From: Hortaea werneckii
Taxonomy: Eukaryota; Ascomycota; Dothideomycetes; Mycosphaerellales; Teratosphaeriaceae
DNA length: 64,000 nt
Assembly (NCBI GenBank): GCA_037044905.1
Contig: JBAOKB010000117.1
Location: forward strand, 1-64,000
Direction of reading: 5' to 3'
The notes under the pieces are model-generated. The model did no database searches, was not told the origin of the DNA, and saw only the letters and a program-made list of their open reading frames with translations. How positions within the stretch are numbered: position 1 is the stretch's first letter; each line of letters opens with the position of its first letter. Below, one piece after another: positions 1-10,441 of the stretch. The position numbers and the translations under genes were made by a program.

Positions 1-3000
1 AAGGTTAAACGTAACTTGGTTTGTTCCCTGAACAGCACACACTTTCTCTCCGTTCTCGCATCCGATCCTGTCCGCCCTCCCATCCATCTCCCTGTCTAAC
101 ACAACCCTCCTACACTTCTCCCCTTCCAGATATTCGTGCATCCCCCTTTCCATCACGAATCCCTTCTCCAAGATTTTCCGACCCCCTACTGTGTTGTAGC
201 CTCTCATTAAGATCGCCTCGCTTGCCTCTCCATCTCTTCCTGCCCTTCCACTTTCCTGTGCGTAATCCCTCACCAATTCCTTCACTCCCACGTGTACCAC
301 CACCCTGATGTGTGGTGCATCCACCCCCATTCCCATCGCTGTCGTCGCCGCGAACACTCTGTGCGTCCCCTTGACCAGCTGTTCCAGAATCTTCCTTTTC
401 ATTTCTTCGTCTCCGACCCTCCTGTAGTACACTGGACACCTCAGCACTTCTCCAATCTTCTTGCACTGCTCTACCCTCCGGCAGTACACTATGATCTGTC
501 CCTCCTCGTGTTCTTCCAGTTTCTTTCTTACCAACTCCGCTACCCTCTCCTCTTCTTCTCGCCGGTCGTACTCGACCACCTGGTAAGCGATGTTCCTCCT
601 CGTCGTCGAGTCTCTTATCATCCGTACCGTCCTCTTCTCCAAGCCCATCGCTTCGAGCCAGCTCGACTCTTCCTTCGGTGGCAACGTTGCCGTGAGATAC
701 ACCATCTGGCATCCCTTCCTGGCGAACTCCGCTAGCTCGAGCACTTTCGGCCTCCATGTCTCTGTCGAGTCCAGAACGATGTGGCTCTCGTCGACTACTA
801 TCCTGTCTAGCTCTCCGGTAGCTAGCTTGTCGTTGATGAACCTGTTGAACGCCTTCGTTACTGCGCTCTCGGGTGTTACTAGCACGATCCTCGCGTGCCT
901 GGCGCTCTGGTCGGGCCATCTCCCGGCGTTGAGTCCGATCTCCTTGCATCTCCTCTCTAGATCGCTCCTTAGCGATATCAACGGCACCACTACCACCGTC
1001 ACCCCTCCGACTGAGCAGAATGCCGGTAGCATGAACATCAGACTCTTGCCTCCTCCGGTCCTCATGACCATTACTACCTTCGGCTCGCCCGATACGATTG
1101 CCTTTAGCCCTTCCAGTTGTGAGCCTCTAAATGAAGCGTTCGGCCCCAGCATTTCCCTCAGACTCACGTTCAAGTCTGCCCTCCTCAACTTCGCCCACCT
1201 CTCTTCTTCTACCATCTTCCTGTATTTCTCCAGATCGATCGTCGGCTTTCCATTACCTGTCGCAGTGGACGGCCACCTGATGAAGTGGTGCCATGACACG
1301 CTCACCTTTCTGAACGATGCCTGCTCGGACTGCGTGCTGAACGGGTTCTCTGTCGTCAAGATCCCGTAGATCAACTCTTCCATCCTTTTACTGTGTCCGG
1401 ATTGCATCTGCCTATCTTCTGTTGTTACTCCTTCGTACAACCGATCGAGCTGTTTTGTCACTTCTTCCTCTGGGCAGTGTACCCTTTGGATGGCTGGGTA
1501 TAGCTGCCTCCATGTCGACGGCGTTACAAAGAATCCGGCCTGGCATTTTGATAGCTCCCTCTTCATCACCCTCTTCAGCCTCTCTGTGTTCCAGAAGCCG
1601 TCTATGCTGAGTGCCTGCAGCTTGCCCTCTTTCGCTTTTCCTCCATTCCTCGGCCTGCTTCGCGCCTCCCTCCCACTGACCATCCGATCTCCTGCCGTTC
1701 CTTCGTCATCACCTCCATCCGCCTCGCTTTCACTGCTCGGGCTTGTGCTCGATTCGCTCTCGCTTCCTGAACTGCCCTCTTCCCCGTCGCTTTCCCTTCC
1801 TCCTTCTTCGCTCCCACTCTCCTCCTCCTCCCTGACTCCGTCGACCTCGCCTTCCCATTTCTTTTCCGGCTCCGGCTCCCACAGATATTTGCTGAAGTCG
1901 AACTCGCCCCTGACTTCCCACCTGAGCATGTGCACGAACGGTTCCACTAGCCACAAATGGTACACCAACAGCTTTCCCACCTCTTGCGGCAGATACCTGT
2001 GGATTATCTTCGCTTCGCCGCTCTTGCTGTAGCCTTTGTGGTAGCCCGTCACCAGCTCGACCATGCCATTGTCAACAAAAACACCCCTCTGCGCTCGCGC
2101 ACTCTCTCCGTTCTCGGTCCTGATGCTGACAACTTCCGTCCCTCTGGCTGGAGCTCCCCCTGCCATGTGACACAACACTATCAGCTCCTCCTTGAACAGA
2201 GTCACCTCCCGGAAGTACTGCTCCACCTTGGTCGTGTTCCACTTTAGCTCACTCCTGTCCCTCACTTCACTCATGTCGATATTTTGTAGAAAGTACTTGG
2301 TTATTCGGTCCTCTCTCATGGCCCGGCTCCACAACCACTTCCTGCTCTCCACGTCTTTCCCGTCCGGCCTCCTGACTCTGCCCAAGACTTCATCGTTTCT
2401 CTCATCGTCCAAGAAGCTCCAACCCTCGGTGAGATCGCTTGGGTTGTCGAACAGTCTGTCCAGATGCAAGATCGGCAGTTCCTCCTCTTGCTGTAAGAAC
2501 ATCAACCGCTTCGTGAGCCTCCCCAGACACCTTTCCCACAGCGAGTGTAGTGCATCTCTGAGATCTCCCATGCTGAAGCTGATCTTGTCGATGGCGACCT
2601 GTTGGCATCTGTTCATCCAAGTGACCCGTGCCCCGGCTTTCTCCGTGAACCTGATCCTCATTCCAAAAGTCTTCATGTGCAAGACCCTGTCCATCGGGCT
2701 CGCTGGTCCCCCGTATTCCTGAAGACACAACAGCCTGGGCACCATATCGTGCACCCCTTCTACAATGCTGACCGCTTCTTTTCTCGCCTCACTCTCACCT
2801 ATCCCGGCTCCGATCAGCCGGTCGATGTCGTCTTGCCTCTGCTTGTAAGCCATGAACACCACCAGAGCCTTACAGACCGTGACGATGGCCGCCAGCTTCG
2901 GCGTGAAGTTGAACACGCTTACCCATCCTGCGTCTTCGGTGTCCAAGCCGAGAACTGCCAATGCGGACAGAAAGCCGCTTTGGAACTCGTCGTCTAGCAG

Positions 3001-4164
3001 CTCCTGGTCGAGCATGCTGGCCCAGAAAAGAACGATGGACCATTGTAACTCGTCTTCGCAGACCTTTCTGGCTCCCTTGTCTAGAGCGGCGGTCTCTCGT
3101 CTGGCGAGACTTTGCATTGCTCCCAGCCTCCTCGCTTGCCCATCCGTCAACGTGTAGTCTGGCTTGTTCTCCCATGTCTGACTCCTCCAAAGATATCTCA
3201 GCATTGATACCCAGACCCTGGAGTATTTCTTCTTCGTACTGGCCTCGTGTTTGCTGTAGAATGGAGTCTCGTTGTTCGCGGCCCCGGTTTCCTTCCTGTT
3301 CACGTAGTGAAGAGCGGACCTTGGGATCGTCCGCGGACTGCTGACGTCCATGGCCTTCTTGATCACCCTGCCGGTCGCTCTGCAAGCTCTCTCGATCGCC
3401 TCCTCTTCTTCATCCACGCTCTCTATCCCCCGCTCGTCCGCCTCAAGCTTTGGCGCCGCACTTAGACTAGCCCGTAGCTCTTCTTTCTCAAACCCAGCCA
3501 GATGGTGAGCCCAGCTGGTGTGTTCCAGCCATGGATCCATTTCAGACCTGACATTGCTGACGTTCACCTTCCTGTGATGGTGCGCCTCCCGCAGCTTCCT
3601 CTTGAGTCCATCGGCTACCTCATCTGTCAACTTCTGCGCCCTGTCCTCGGGCTCGCAGCCATGACCGCCTCCTAGCATCCGTGGCGCTGGCGGTAGCACT
3701 TTAAAGAGCTTAGTCCACTGCGCATACTTGAAGAATCTCTGACAGCAGTGACCTTCCGTGAACGGCTGGTTTGCGGCGGGTCGACTCCTCAAACTCCCTC
3801 GACCTCCTCTGCTTTTGGCGCTGTTCCAGCCGTGTTCCTTTCTACAGTGCGCCTCGATCCCCTTTTTACTCTCCCTCAGCAACCCGCACGCTTTGCACTG
3901 TGAGCATTGCTCGATGACCGGGCCGAGCTCCTGGATCGCTTCCTGTTCGGCGGCGGGGTACACGACGTCTTCTGACCTATAAGCGACGTGGTCGAGTTTT
4001 TCCACTTGTTCGATTATTCCTTTCCTAGTGCTCACTGTTAGCGTCTGGTGACTTTGGCTGAGATGCGCCTTGATTTGGTCTGGAACCACTGCAAACTTGC
4101 AATCTCTACAAACGATGATTTGAAAATTCTGGAAGTGTACGAACAGACTCTCAAAAGCGTCCAT
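1..4164 (-). CDS. C2H2 / tyrosine-recombinase-like / RecQ helicase fusion protein (3' end outside window)
   Basis: The frame is open without a stop from the ATG at 4164 (preceded two codons upstream by a stop) to base 1, so at least 1,388 residues are present and the C terminus is missing. Fingers: C19/C22/H34/H39 and C90/C93/H106/H111, resembling the N terminus of OrsD-type fungal proteins. Middle region: R674 (ARGTE), K710 (YHKGYSK), R886 (STWR, the HxxR position), H924 (SGHS) and Y933 (LIYG). H and Y are nine residues apart, as in tyrosine recombinases. An acidic Ser/Glu-rich insert of roughly 80 residues lies between the first Arg/Lys and the second Arg. Helicase: Walker A RTGGGKS (1035-1041), DESH (1125-1128), a TATLP motif, and a motif VI containing ESGRAGRDGE. 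A Cys-containing segment (CRRVVLD) follows. RecQ enzymes unwind DNA 3'-5'. Relatives of this architecture are common near fungal telomeres. The domain calls for fingers and helicase are firm; the recombinase call is my inference from spaced residues. Confidence 0.85.
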   Translation of the reverse strand, partial: MDAFESLFVHFQNFQIIVCRDCKFAVVPDQIKAHLSQSHQTLTVSTRKGIIEQVEKLDHVAYRSEDVVYPAAEQEAIQELGPVIEQCSQCKACGLLRESKKGIEAHCRKEHGWNSAKSRGGRGSLRSRPAANQPFTEGHCCQRFFKYAQWTKLFKVLPPAPRMLGGGHGCEPEDRAQKLTDEVADGLKRKLREAHHHRKVNVSNVRSEMDPWLEHTSWAHHLAGFEKEELRASLSAAPKLEADERGIESVDEEEEAIERACRATGRVIKKAMDVSSPRTIPRSALHYVNRKETGAANNETPFYSKHEASTKKKYSRVWVSMLRYLWRSQTWENKPDYTLTDGQARRLGAMQSLARRETAALDKGARKVCEDELQWSIVLFWASMLDQELLDDEFQSGFLSALAVLGLDTEDAGWVSVFNFTPKLAAIVTVCKALVVFMAYKQRQDDIDRLIGAGIGESEARKEAVSIVEGVHDMVPRLLCLQEYGGPASPMDRVLHMKTFGMRIRFTEKAGARVTWMNRCQQVAIDKISFSMGDLRDALHSLWERCLGRLTKRLMFLQQEEELPILHLDRLFDNPSDLTEGWSFLDDERNDEVLGRVRRPDGKDVESRKWLWSRAMREDRITKYFLQNIDMSEVRDRSELKWNTTKVEQYFREVTLFKEELIVLCHMAGGAPARGTEVVSIRTENGESARAQRGVFVDNGMVELVTGYHKGYSKSGEAKIIHRYLPQEVGKLLVYHLWLVEPFVHMLRWEVRGEFDFSKYLWEPEPEKKWEGEVDGVREEEESGSEEGGRESDGEEGSSGSESESSTSPSSESEADGGDDEGTAGDRMVSGREARSRPRNGGKAKEGKLQALSIDGFWNTERLKRVMKRELSKCQAGFFVTPSTWRQLYPAIQRVHCPEEEVTKQLDRLYEGVTTEDRQMQSGHSKRMEELIYGILTTENPFSTQSEQASFRKVSVSWHHFIRWPSTATGNGKPTIDLEKYRKMVEEERWAKLRRADLNVSLREMLGPNASFRGSQLEGLKAIVSGEPKVVMVMRTGGGKSLMFMLPAFCSVGGVTVVVVPLISLRSDLERRCKEIGLNAGRWPDQSARHARIVLVTPESAVTKAFNRFINDKLATGELDRIVVDESHIVLDSTETWRPKVLELAEFARKGCQMVYLTATLPPKEESSWLEAMGLEKRTVRMIRDSTTRRNIAYQVVEYDRREEEERVAELVRKKLEEHEEGQIIVYCRRVEQCKKIGEVLRCPVYYRRVGDEEMKRKILEQLVKGTHRVFAATTAMGMGVDAPHIRVVVHVGVKELVRDYAQESGRAGRDGEASEAILMRGYNTVGGRKILEKGFVMERGMHEYLEGEKCRRVVLDREMDGRADRIGCENGEKVCAVQGTNQVTFNL

Positions 4165-4455
4165 GGTGTATTAGCTGTCGAGCAACGTGTCTGTCCTGAT
4201 GTTTCGGTCGGCGGCCTCGCCTGGGCTCAGCTGCACCGACCCCTGTCACAGAATTTTCGCGATCCCTGTCGCGATGGCGCGGTCACACATGATGGGGTTG
4301 AACGTTAGCTACATGCTACAAGAGTCGGTGGTCTTGCTGGGTGCTTTTCTGCACCTTTGTTGGTGTATTTCTATCTACCCTACCTCTTCGCGAGCGTCCA
4401 GCCTGCGCTTCCGGCGGTCCCTCAATTCCAGCCGAACCGCCGTTACGCCCGCCGA

Positions 4456-4467
4456 CCCTAACCCTAA
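4456..4467. repeat. Interstitial telomere-type repeat, two copies of CCCTAA
   Basis: Two perfect adjacent copies of CCCTAA, the complement of the TTAGGG telomere unit used by most filamentous ascomycetes, lie 292 bp upstream of the RecQ-like gene start. Two copies can occur by chance, so the neighbourhood rather than the length makes this worth noting. Confidence 0.7.
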
Positions 4468-4620
4468 GCCTTTGCGAGCGGAACTTCACACAGAATGTCG
4501 GGATTTTCGAACCGCGATAACAATTCACCACGCGGGTCTCCCGCTCCGATGTTGAAAACTCACGAGTAAAGTGCCTACGGATTGGAAACTCACCGAGTTT
4601 GAAACGATTCCGACCGGTAC

Positions 4621-4718
4621 TTTTCATTCCTTCTGCCCCCGGTTTTTCATGGAATCTGCCCCCTCCGGCGAATTCGGTGGCCCGTGCCCCCCACGCATTA
4701 TCATGGAATCCGCCCCGG
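4621..4718. repeat. Three degenerate direct copies of a 20-25-bp motif
   Basis: Copies at 4621-4642, 4644-4667 and 4699-4718 share the pattern TTTTCATKSMWTCYGCCCC followed by CGG. The second copy runs into an imperfect palindrome around GAATTC (4668-4673). They lie about 460-550 bp upstream of the helicase/recombinase-like gene. Function unknown. Confidence 0.5.
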
Positions 4719-5766
4719 ATTCTTTGAAGGATTGAGGGTAGGATCTCGAACGCCGGGTCGCAAGATACCGTCGTCGACGCTGCACGTCCGACCCTCTGGC
4801 GAATAAGCGATAATCCGCAAAGGCAGAATGATCTACTTCCTGATATGATTGGATGGCCATAATGAGGCTGACGAATACTGCTCCTCACAGAGCAGCTATG
4901 CATATGCGAACCAGCTTCCTTAAGCAAAGAGGCAAAAGATATTGGAGCTCTCCCTCGTGAATTTCCCGCCTTTGTGTGTTGGGAGCCGATGCAGCTATGA
5001 CAGCGGCATCAACAAAAGTTGTTGCTATCACAATGAAAGCTGCGGCTATGCGCATCACGTGGTATGCGCAACCTAACTACTCCCGGCCATAGTAGTCTGT
5101 GTATTGCGGATCCAAGGAGTACGTAGGCGATAGGATTCGAGATTTGGATGCCGTCGTTTTGAAAGCTCCCTTATCTCCATCTGTCTAGCCTGTGGAGCTA
5201 AGCAGAAAGACAGGCGAGCGCGAAAGGTAGAGGGAGTTCGCTACAGGAGATCTACTAACATGATAGGTTAGGTTTAGTTGTGCGCACGCTGAATAGGACT
5301 AAACACATGCAGGATCTCTCTCTTAGTACACATTCCACAGGAGACGATGGTAGAAGATGGTTGCTTAAGCTTAAGGTTTGGCTCTTGAGAATGGTCGCAA
5401 TTCGTGGTCTTGCCGGGGCTTTGGTGTATGTTCCTCGCTAAGTAATGCTAGCTTTACAGGAGCACCTAAAGTGGTACAACGTCCTGTACGTCGCCTGGTT
5501 GCACGCCGGCATAGATCTCCACGAGAAAGTACTGTGGGAAGTCAATAAGCTTGACTGTTTTGCCTTCCTCTATTCGTACATAGCCCTTGTTTGCGGAAGG
5601 AACCCTTCGCGATTCCTTCCGCCTCTGTTAGGCGCTTCTATACCGCGTGATCTTATTCCTACACGTATTGTACAACCACCATCCACAAGCGCAATGCATT
5701 GCTCAACCGCAGAATGCTGCGCAGGATCGAACACTACCTTCAATTACTCAAAGGCTCCCCTGTCAA

Positions 5767-8700
5767 TCACAACCTCCTCTTCTCACTAAACTCCTCATAT
5801 GTCTGAATCTGGTCGCCCACTTCAAACGCCTCCCACTCTTCAAAGCCCATCCCACACTCAGTCCCCTTGCGCATCTCCTGGACGTCCTTCTTAACGTTCT
5901 TGAGAGATGTTATCGTTCCTGTTAATGGCACAAGGTTAGCAAGCGCGCGCAAATCACAACATCAAAAGAGGGACGAAAAAGAAAAGGGATCCCTTACCAT
6001 CATAAACCCTCTCACTTCCCCGTAAAATCCTGACCCGACTCCCCTTGCCAACAGTGCCATTCCGCACCTTACACCCGGCAATCTTCATCTTCTTCCTTCC
6101 GCCCACGCCAATCTCAAAGGCGGCGGAAATCTCCGCTTCGCCGAGGACACGTTGGTTGATGACCGGCGGGAGGTTCTCCTCCAGTACGCCTCTTACGTCG
6201 TCTAGGACGCGGTAGATGATGTTGTTCTCAAGGACTTTGACGCCGCGGGAGTTGGCTTGGGCCTTCATCGGTTCGTTCGCGGGCAGGTTGAAGGAGATCA
6301 GGTGGCCTTGGGCAGCGGCGGCGAGTTCGATGTCGGAAGGGTTGATGGGACCGACGGCCGAGCGCAGGATGCGGGGGGAGATGAGCGGCGAGGAGACTGA
6401 GAGGATGTAGGCTGCGACTGCTTCGGCGGAGCCGGAGACGTCGGCTTTGATGATGAATGGGATGGAGATGTGGCCGGAGTCGGATGAGGAGGATGATTCG
6501 AGGTCTTGAAGCGTTTTGGCGTTGTCCTGATCGGTCTCTGCTTCATCCTCCTTCTGTTCTTCACCTTGCTTAGCCAGACGCTCTTTCTCCCGCTTTTCCT
6601 GTTCGGAGCGACGAGCGGAGTTGATGGCTTCCATGTCCTGGGCCGTCCTCTCACGCTCTGCCTTCTCCTCCCGGAACTCGACGACGTCCGTTGCCTTCTG
6701 TTCGGATGGAGCTTGTAGAACCTCGTCGCCAGCCATGGGCTGATCGCGCCATCCGTCCACTTCAACTGGCATACCAGGACCTACTTCCTGCACAGCCTGG
6801 CCGCCTTCGTTGTGGAGACTTCGAACTCGGGCCCATGTCCTGCCAGCGACAATAATAGACCCTTGTCTGAGCGTGCCCCGTCGAACGAGCACAGTAGCGA
6901 CCCGTCCGGCCTTCTTCGTCGTCGCTTCCAAGACCCAGCCCTCCACAGGCCCATCCGTCTCGGCGCGGTGATCGAGAATCTCAGACAATGTCACAACGTT
7001 CTCTTCCAGTTCGTCCATCCCTAGACCTGTCTTCCCACTGACAGGCACAACTTGCGTCTCGCCACCGAAGTCCTCAATCTCCACTCCGTGTCTCGCCAGG
7101 TCTTGCTTAACCCGCTGCAAGTCAGCGCCCTCCTTGTCCATCTTGTTGACAGCAACGATCATCGGCACACCGGCCGCCTTGGCATGCTTGAGCGCTTCAA
7201 GCGTCTGGGGCTTCACCGAATCGTCTCCCGCAACGACCAAAATCACAATGTCAGTGACATTCGCACCTCGCTGTCGCATGGCGAGGAACGCCGCGTGGCC
7301 CGGCGTATCCAGGAACGTCACCGTTCTCCCGCTTCCAGCCAGCGGCACGGTAAACGCACCAATATGCTGCGTAATGCCACCGGCTTCGCCAGCCGCTACG
7401 CTCGACTTCCGCATATAATCGAGAATAGTCGTCTTGCCGTGGTCGACGTGACCCATGATCGTCACAACGGGCGGTCTCACGGGCAAGAAACTCTTGTCCT
7501 CCACCTCCGGCCGGGCCTTGAGATCTCTCTCCTCCGCGTCTGGCGCTGTGGATTCAAATATGGGCTCGAAATCATACTCCATCGCTATCAGACCGCTAAT
7601 CTCCGAGTTGAGGACTTTGCCTGGGAAGATGTCGTCGTAGCCGAGCCTCTCCAGCCTGCGAACGAATTTCTCGTACCGCACTCCCAGGGTCTGGGCGAGA
7701 GTGGCGACGTTGATGAATTCCGGCAAGTTGAGCTTATGACGGTCTTCGAGCTGCTTGGCTTTTCGGTCGGCAGCTTGAGCCTGCTTCTCTTCTTTCCGGG
7801 CTTGTTCGCGCTCCCGCTTCTCCGCTTTACGTGCTCGAGCTTCTTCGCGGGCGGCGCCCGAATCGTCGTCTTCCTCTTCATCTCTGTCGTTCCGGCGGCC
7901 GCGAGAAGCCTTTTTACCACGACCTTCATCAGCGAACTTTCGAGAGCGTAGTTGACGCTGATCGTTTAGGCCTTCGTCTTCGGCTTCGTTTTCGAATCGA
8001 GAAGGGCGGCGTAAAACGCGATTACGCACGTCGCTCAATGCGTCGCCCTCGTCGCCCACTTCAGGGTCCGCAAAACCCCGTCGTGCACGAGAACTTTTCT
8101 CTCGCGGATGGGAACGCTCTTCGTCCTGTCGTCTCCTCGTGGGTCTTTGAGACGAGAAAGGGTCAACCTCTTCTGCCGCAGAAATGGCGACCTCGCTGCT
8201 CTCCGGATCGGCAAATGGATCATTGCGCGACTGCGCTGGCGAATCGTACTCTTCGCGCAGTCGCTCGATGTTTATGCTTCGACTGCCCTTCTGCATATCA
8301 GACACATCATTCCCGCGTCTGCTTTTTTTACGCTCGTTCAGACTGCAGTCTTTGGCATAATGCCCTTGCTGTCCACATAGATGACATTTCCCTCTCGGTT
8401 TGTTGGGGCCGGTGCATTCTTTGGCGATATGACCAACTTCGCCACATCTACCGCATTTCTTGATGGCGCGCGGAGGCTGTCTGGATGGCTCAGCGGCACT
8501 AGGGGTTGAGTCAAATGGAGATCTTTGAGCTGATGATCGGTCATAGATAGATGCTTGCTGTTGCTGGCGCTGTTCCAGGTGCGCAGCGAATTGACGATCT
8601 ACCCAGTCAGGGTCTGATTCGTGAGCGCGCTGCTGTGGCGGTGCTTGATAATCATTCTGCTCAGGCGGGGTTGGCTGCTGTGAGTTGGAGTTGCGGCGGC

Positions 8701-10008
8701 GAAGATGTTGCCAGTTCGCAGACAGATCTTCTCCTTCGGCGGGTGTCCTCGTCTGAGAGTAGTCTTCTGCATCGAGCAAACGGCTCTGATATGGGCTTTC
8801 TCTACGGGTAGGCTGGGGTCTGTATTGCTCAGAGAATTGCTGCGTTTCGGGCGAAAGCATATGATGTTCTTGCGGCAATGCTGGATGGTTTTGAATTGAG
8901 TCTGCAGTGTCTTCAACATCGTGCGAATTCGAGACCAGGGCGTCATTTTGCTGTCCTCGAGGCGCAGACTGACCCCAGCTGTCCGAACTTGGAGATGGGT
9001 CCTGGCCGCTCTCCTTAGGATCATTGCTTACGCTTGAACCGCCTTCCAAAGATGCTTCCTCGCCGACCTGCTCAAGATGTTCCGACTTCTGAGAGTCTTG
9101 GGGCGGAGGAGGCGCTTCGGTGCCATACTGCAGTGGGGCTCGTTTGGTGACTCCGGTGCCCCATCCAGATTCCGTAGCCACTTCATCAGTCTCAGCACTC
9201 GCAGCACCGCCCCCGAACAGTGGTGCACTGACTCTCTCCGCCCTGGCATCAGATGAGGAAACGAAAGGATTGGGCGCACGTATCTGTGGTCGCTGGGACT
9301 GCTGTTGTTGTTGTTCTTGCCTGCGCGGTTGCCCTTGTCCTTGTTGTGGTCTTTGGCCTTGTCCCTGTCCCTGTCTCTGCCCATTCCGCTCCGAGCCCGT
9401 GCTCGTTCGTCTCTGCCGTGCATCCCTGACATTCCCTCTGCCACCTATCTGGGAGCCCTGAGGCCTGTCATTGATTCGCCGCTGACCCTCTCGTGTCTGC
9501 TGACCCCGTGCTTGGTGTCCAGAATGCTGCTGGTTCCATTGCCCCCTTATTCGCCGTTGATTCTCCCGCTCTGCGTTTCGTCGATCCGCTTCGAGCTTTG
9601 CACGGGCCTCCTGTGCCTCACGCTGTTGTTTCTCGGCGGCTTCGCGAAGCTGGCGTAGGCGAGCCTTCTCTCGCTGTTCCGAAGGCGTCAGGGATGAATT
9701 CGGATCGATCACGAAGCCATTCTGGGGGTGGTTGCCACTGGACTGGGAATCGGTCGGCGGTTGATTCGGCGCTGGTGCGGAGGAAGTGGATTGATTGGAG
9801 GGGCGTGTTGTCGATAGATGTCTGCGAGCGGTGGTGAAGGAGGAAGTCGGTTGCAGGGCCAAGGGGACCTCGCCAGTCAATCTACAGGCACAAAAGACGC
9901 ATAGTGATTGCGCTGAGGAAGCCTAGAATTGATGGAATTGATTCAGCCGATTGATCAATAACCAAGGGAATGTAGCAGGCCTACCCGCAAATACTGCTGC
10001 CGTCTCAT
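5767..10008 (-). CDS. IFM1: Mitochondrial translation initiation factor IF-2 with zinc knuckles
   Basis: GTPase that positions initiator tRNA on the mitochondrial ribosome. Model: exons 10008-9985, 9922-5998 and 5918-5767, 1,366 aa. The first exon is 24 nt and joins in phase 0 to give a presequence MRRQQYLR-ASSAQSLC followed by an Arg/Ser-rich stretch with ARRHLSTT, as expected for mitochondrial import. Introns are 62 nt (GTAGGC...TCTAG) and 79 nt (GTAAGG...AACAG). The second intron is required because unspliced reading ends soon after VYDG, whereas spliced reading gives VYDGTITSLK, the conserved IF-2 C terminus. G-domain motifs: GHVDHGKT (near residue 830), DTPGHAAF, NKMD and SGKTG. A long Gln/Arg-rich disordered N-terminal half precedes two CCHC zinc knuckles (C498/C501/H506/C511 and C521/C524/H529/C534), which is unusual for an IF-2. 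It starts 433 bp from the divergent CBP6-like gene. Confidence 0.92.
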
Positions 10009-10441
10009 TCTACTTGGACTGAACAGCTCGGTTGACCGTAGAAGAATTGGCTCTCTCTCTCTCTCCCCAACTGGCCCTGAGTCTCTCATTGAATGGAGAG
10101 GAAGCCGAGAATTGATGGGCGCATCGGCAAACTTCCGCGACGGGGGTGCTCGAGCCAGCTGCACGCATCCTCCGCATTTGATGGATCTGAATTAGGATAC
10201 ATACTATCTTACCTGGATATTGATTATAAGCTTGACTAAGCCCATCAATTGCTGTGTCCTCCCACCCCCATCCATGACGCGCTTGATGTAACTTCTCTGA
10301 GCCCTTTCCCGAGTTCAGACAGCGTCCCAAGTATACAAGAGCGTCTTCCTTCAACTCATCGTCCACCTCCACCCAGCACTCTCCTTTCCAAATTCCGTGC
10401 ATATCTTCGCTTCAAGCGCACCTCTACCTGCCGCAATCGCA
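10009..10441. promoter_or_regulatory. Bidirectional promoter between IFM1 and the CBP6-like gene
   Basis: The two start codons face away from each other across 433 bp. The segment contains a CT-rich run near 10050-10068 (GA-rich for IFM1) and no credible gene. Both neighbours act in mitochondrial gene expression, so shared control is plausible. No specific factor site was identified. Confidence 0.5.

Larger units (their letters stand above)
4165..5766. other. Intergenic region with small repeats, no supported gene
   Basis: This stretch separates the helicase gene from IFM1, whose stop is at 5767. It holds a two-copy telomere-type repeat (4456-4467) and three imperfect copies of a 20-25-bp motif around TCATGGAATCYGCCCC (4621-4642, 4644-4667, 4699-4718). 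A 114-codon frame from an ATG at 5445 and a 203-codon minus frame at 4316-4927 were examined; neither resembles a known protein, and the second lacks an ATG at its upstream limit. Confidence 0.6.

Noticed and set aside
110..949. 279-codon minus frame overlapping the helicase
   Set aside because: Out of frame with the conserved helicase motifs; low-complexity Arg/Glu/Gly content is a shadow of the real reading frame.
4316..4927. 203-codon minus frame upstream of the helicase gene
   Set aside because: Begins without an ATG, no family resemblance, and spans the telomere-type repeat and the triplicated motif.
5445..5789. 114-codon plus frame with an ATG
   Set aside because: Overlaps the 3' end of IFM1 on the opposite strand and shows no recognisable features.
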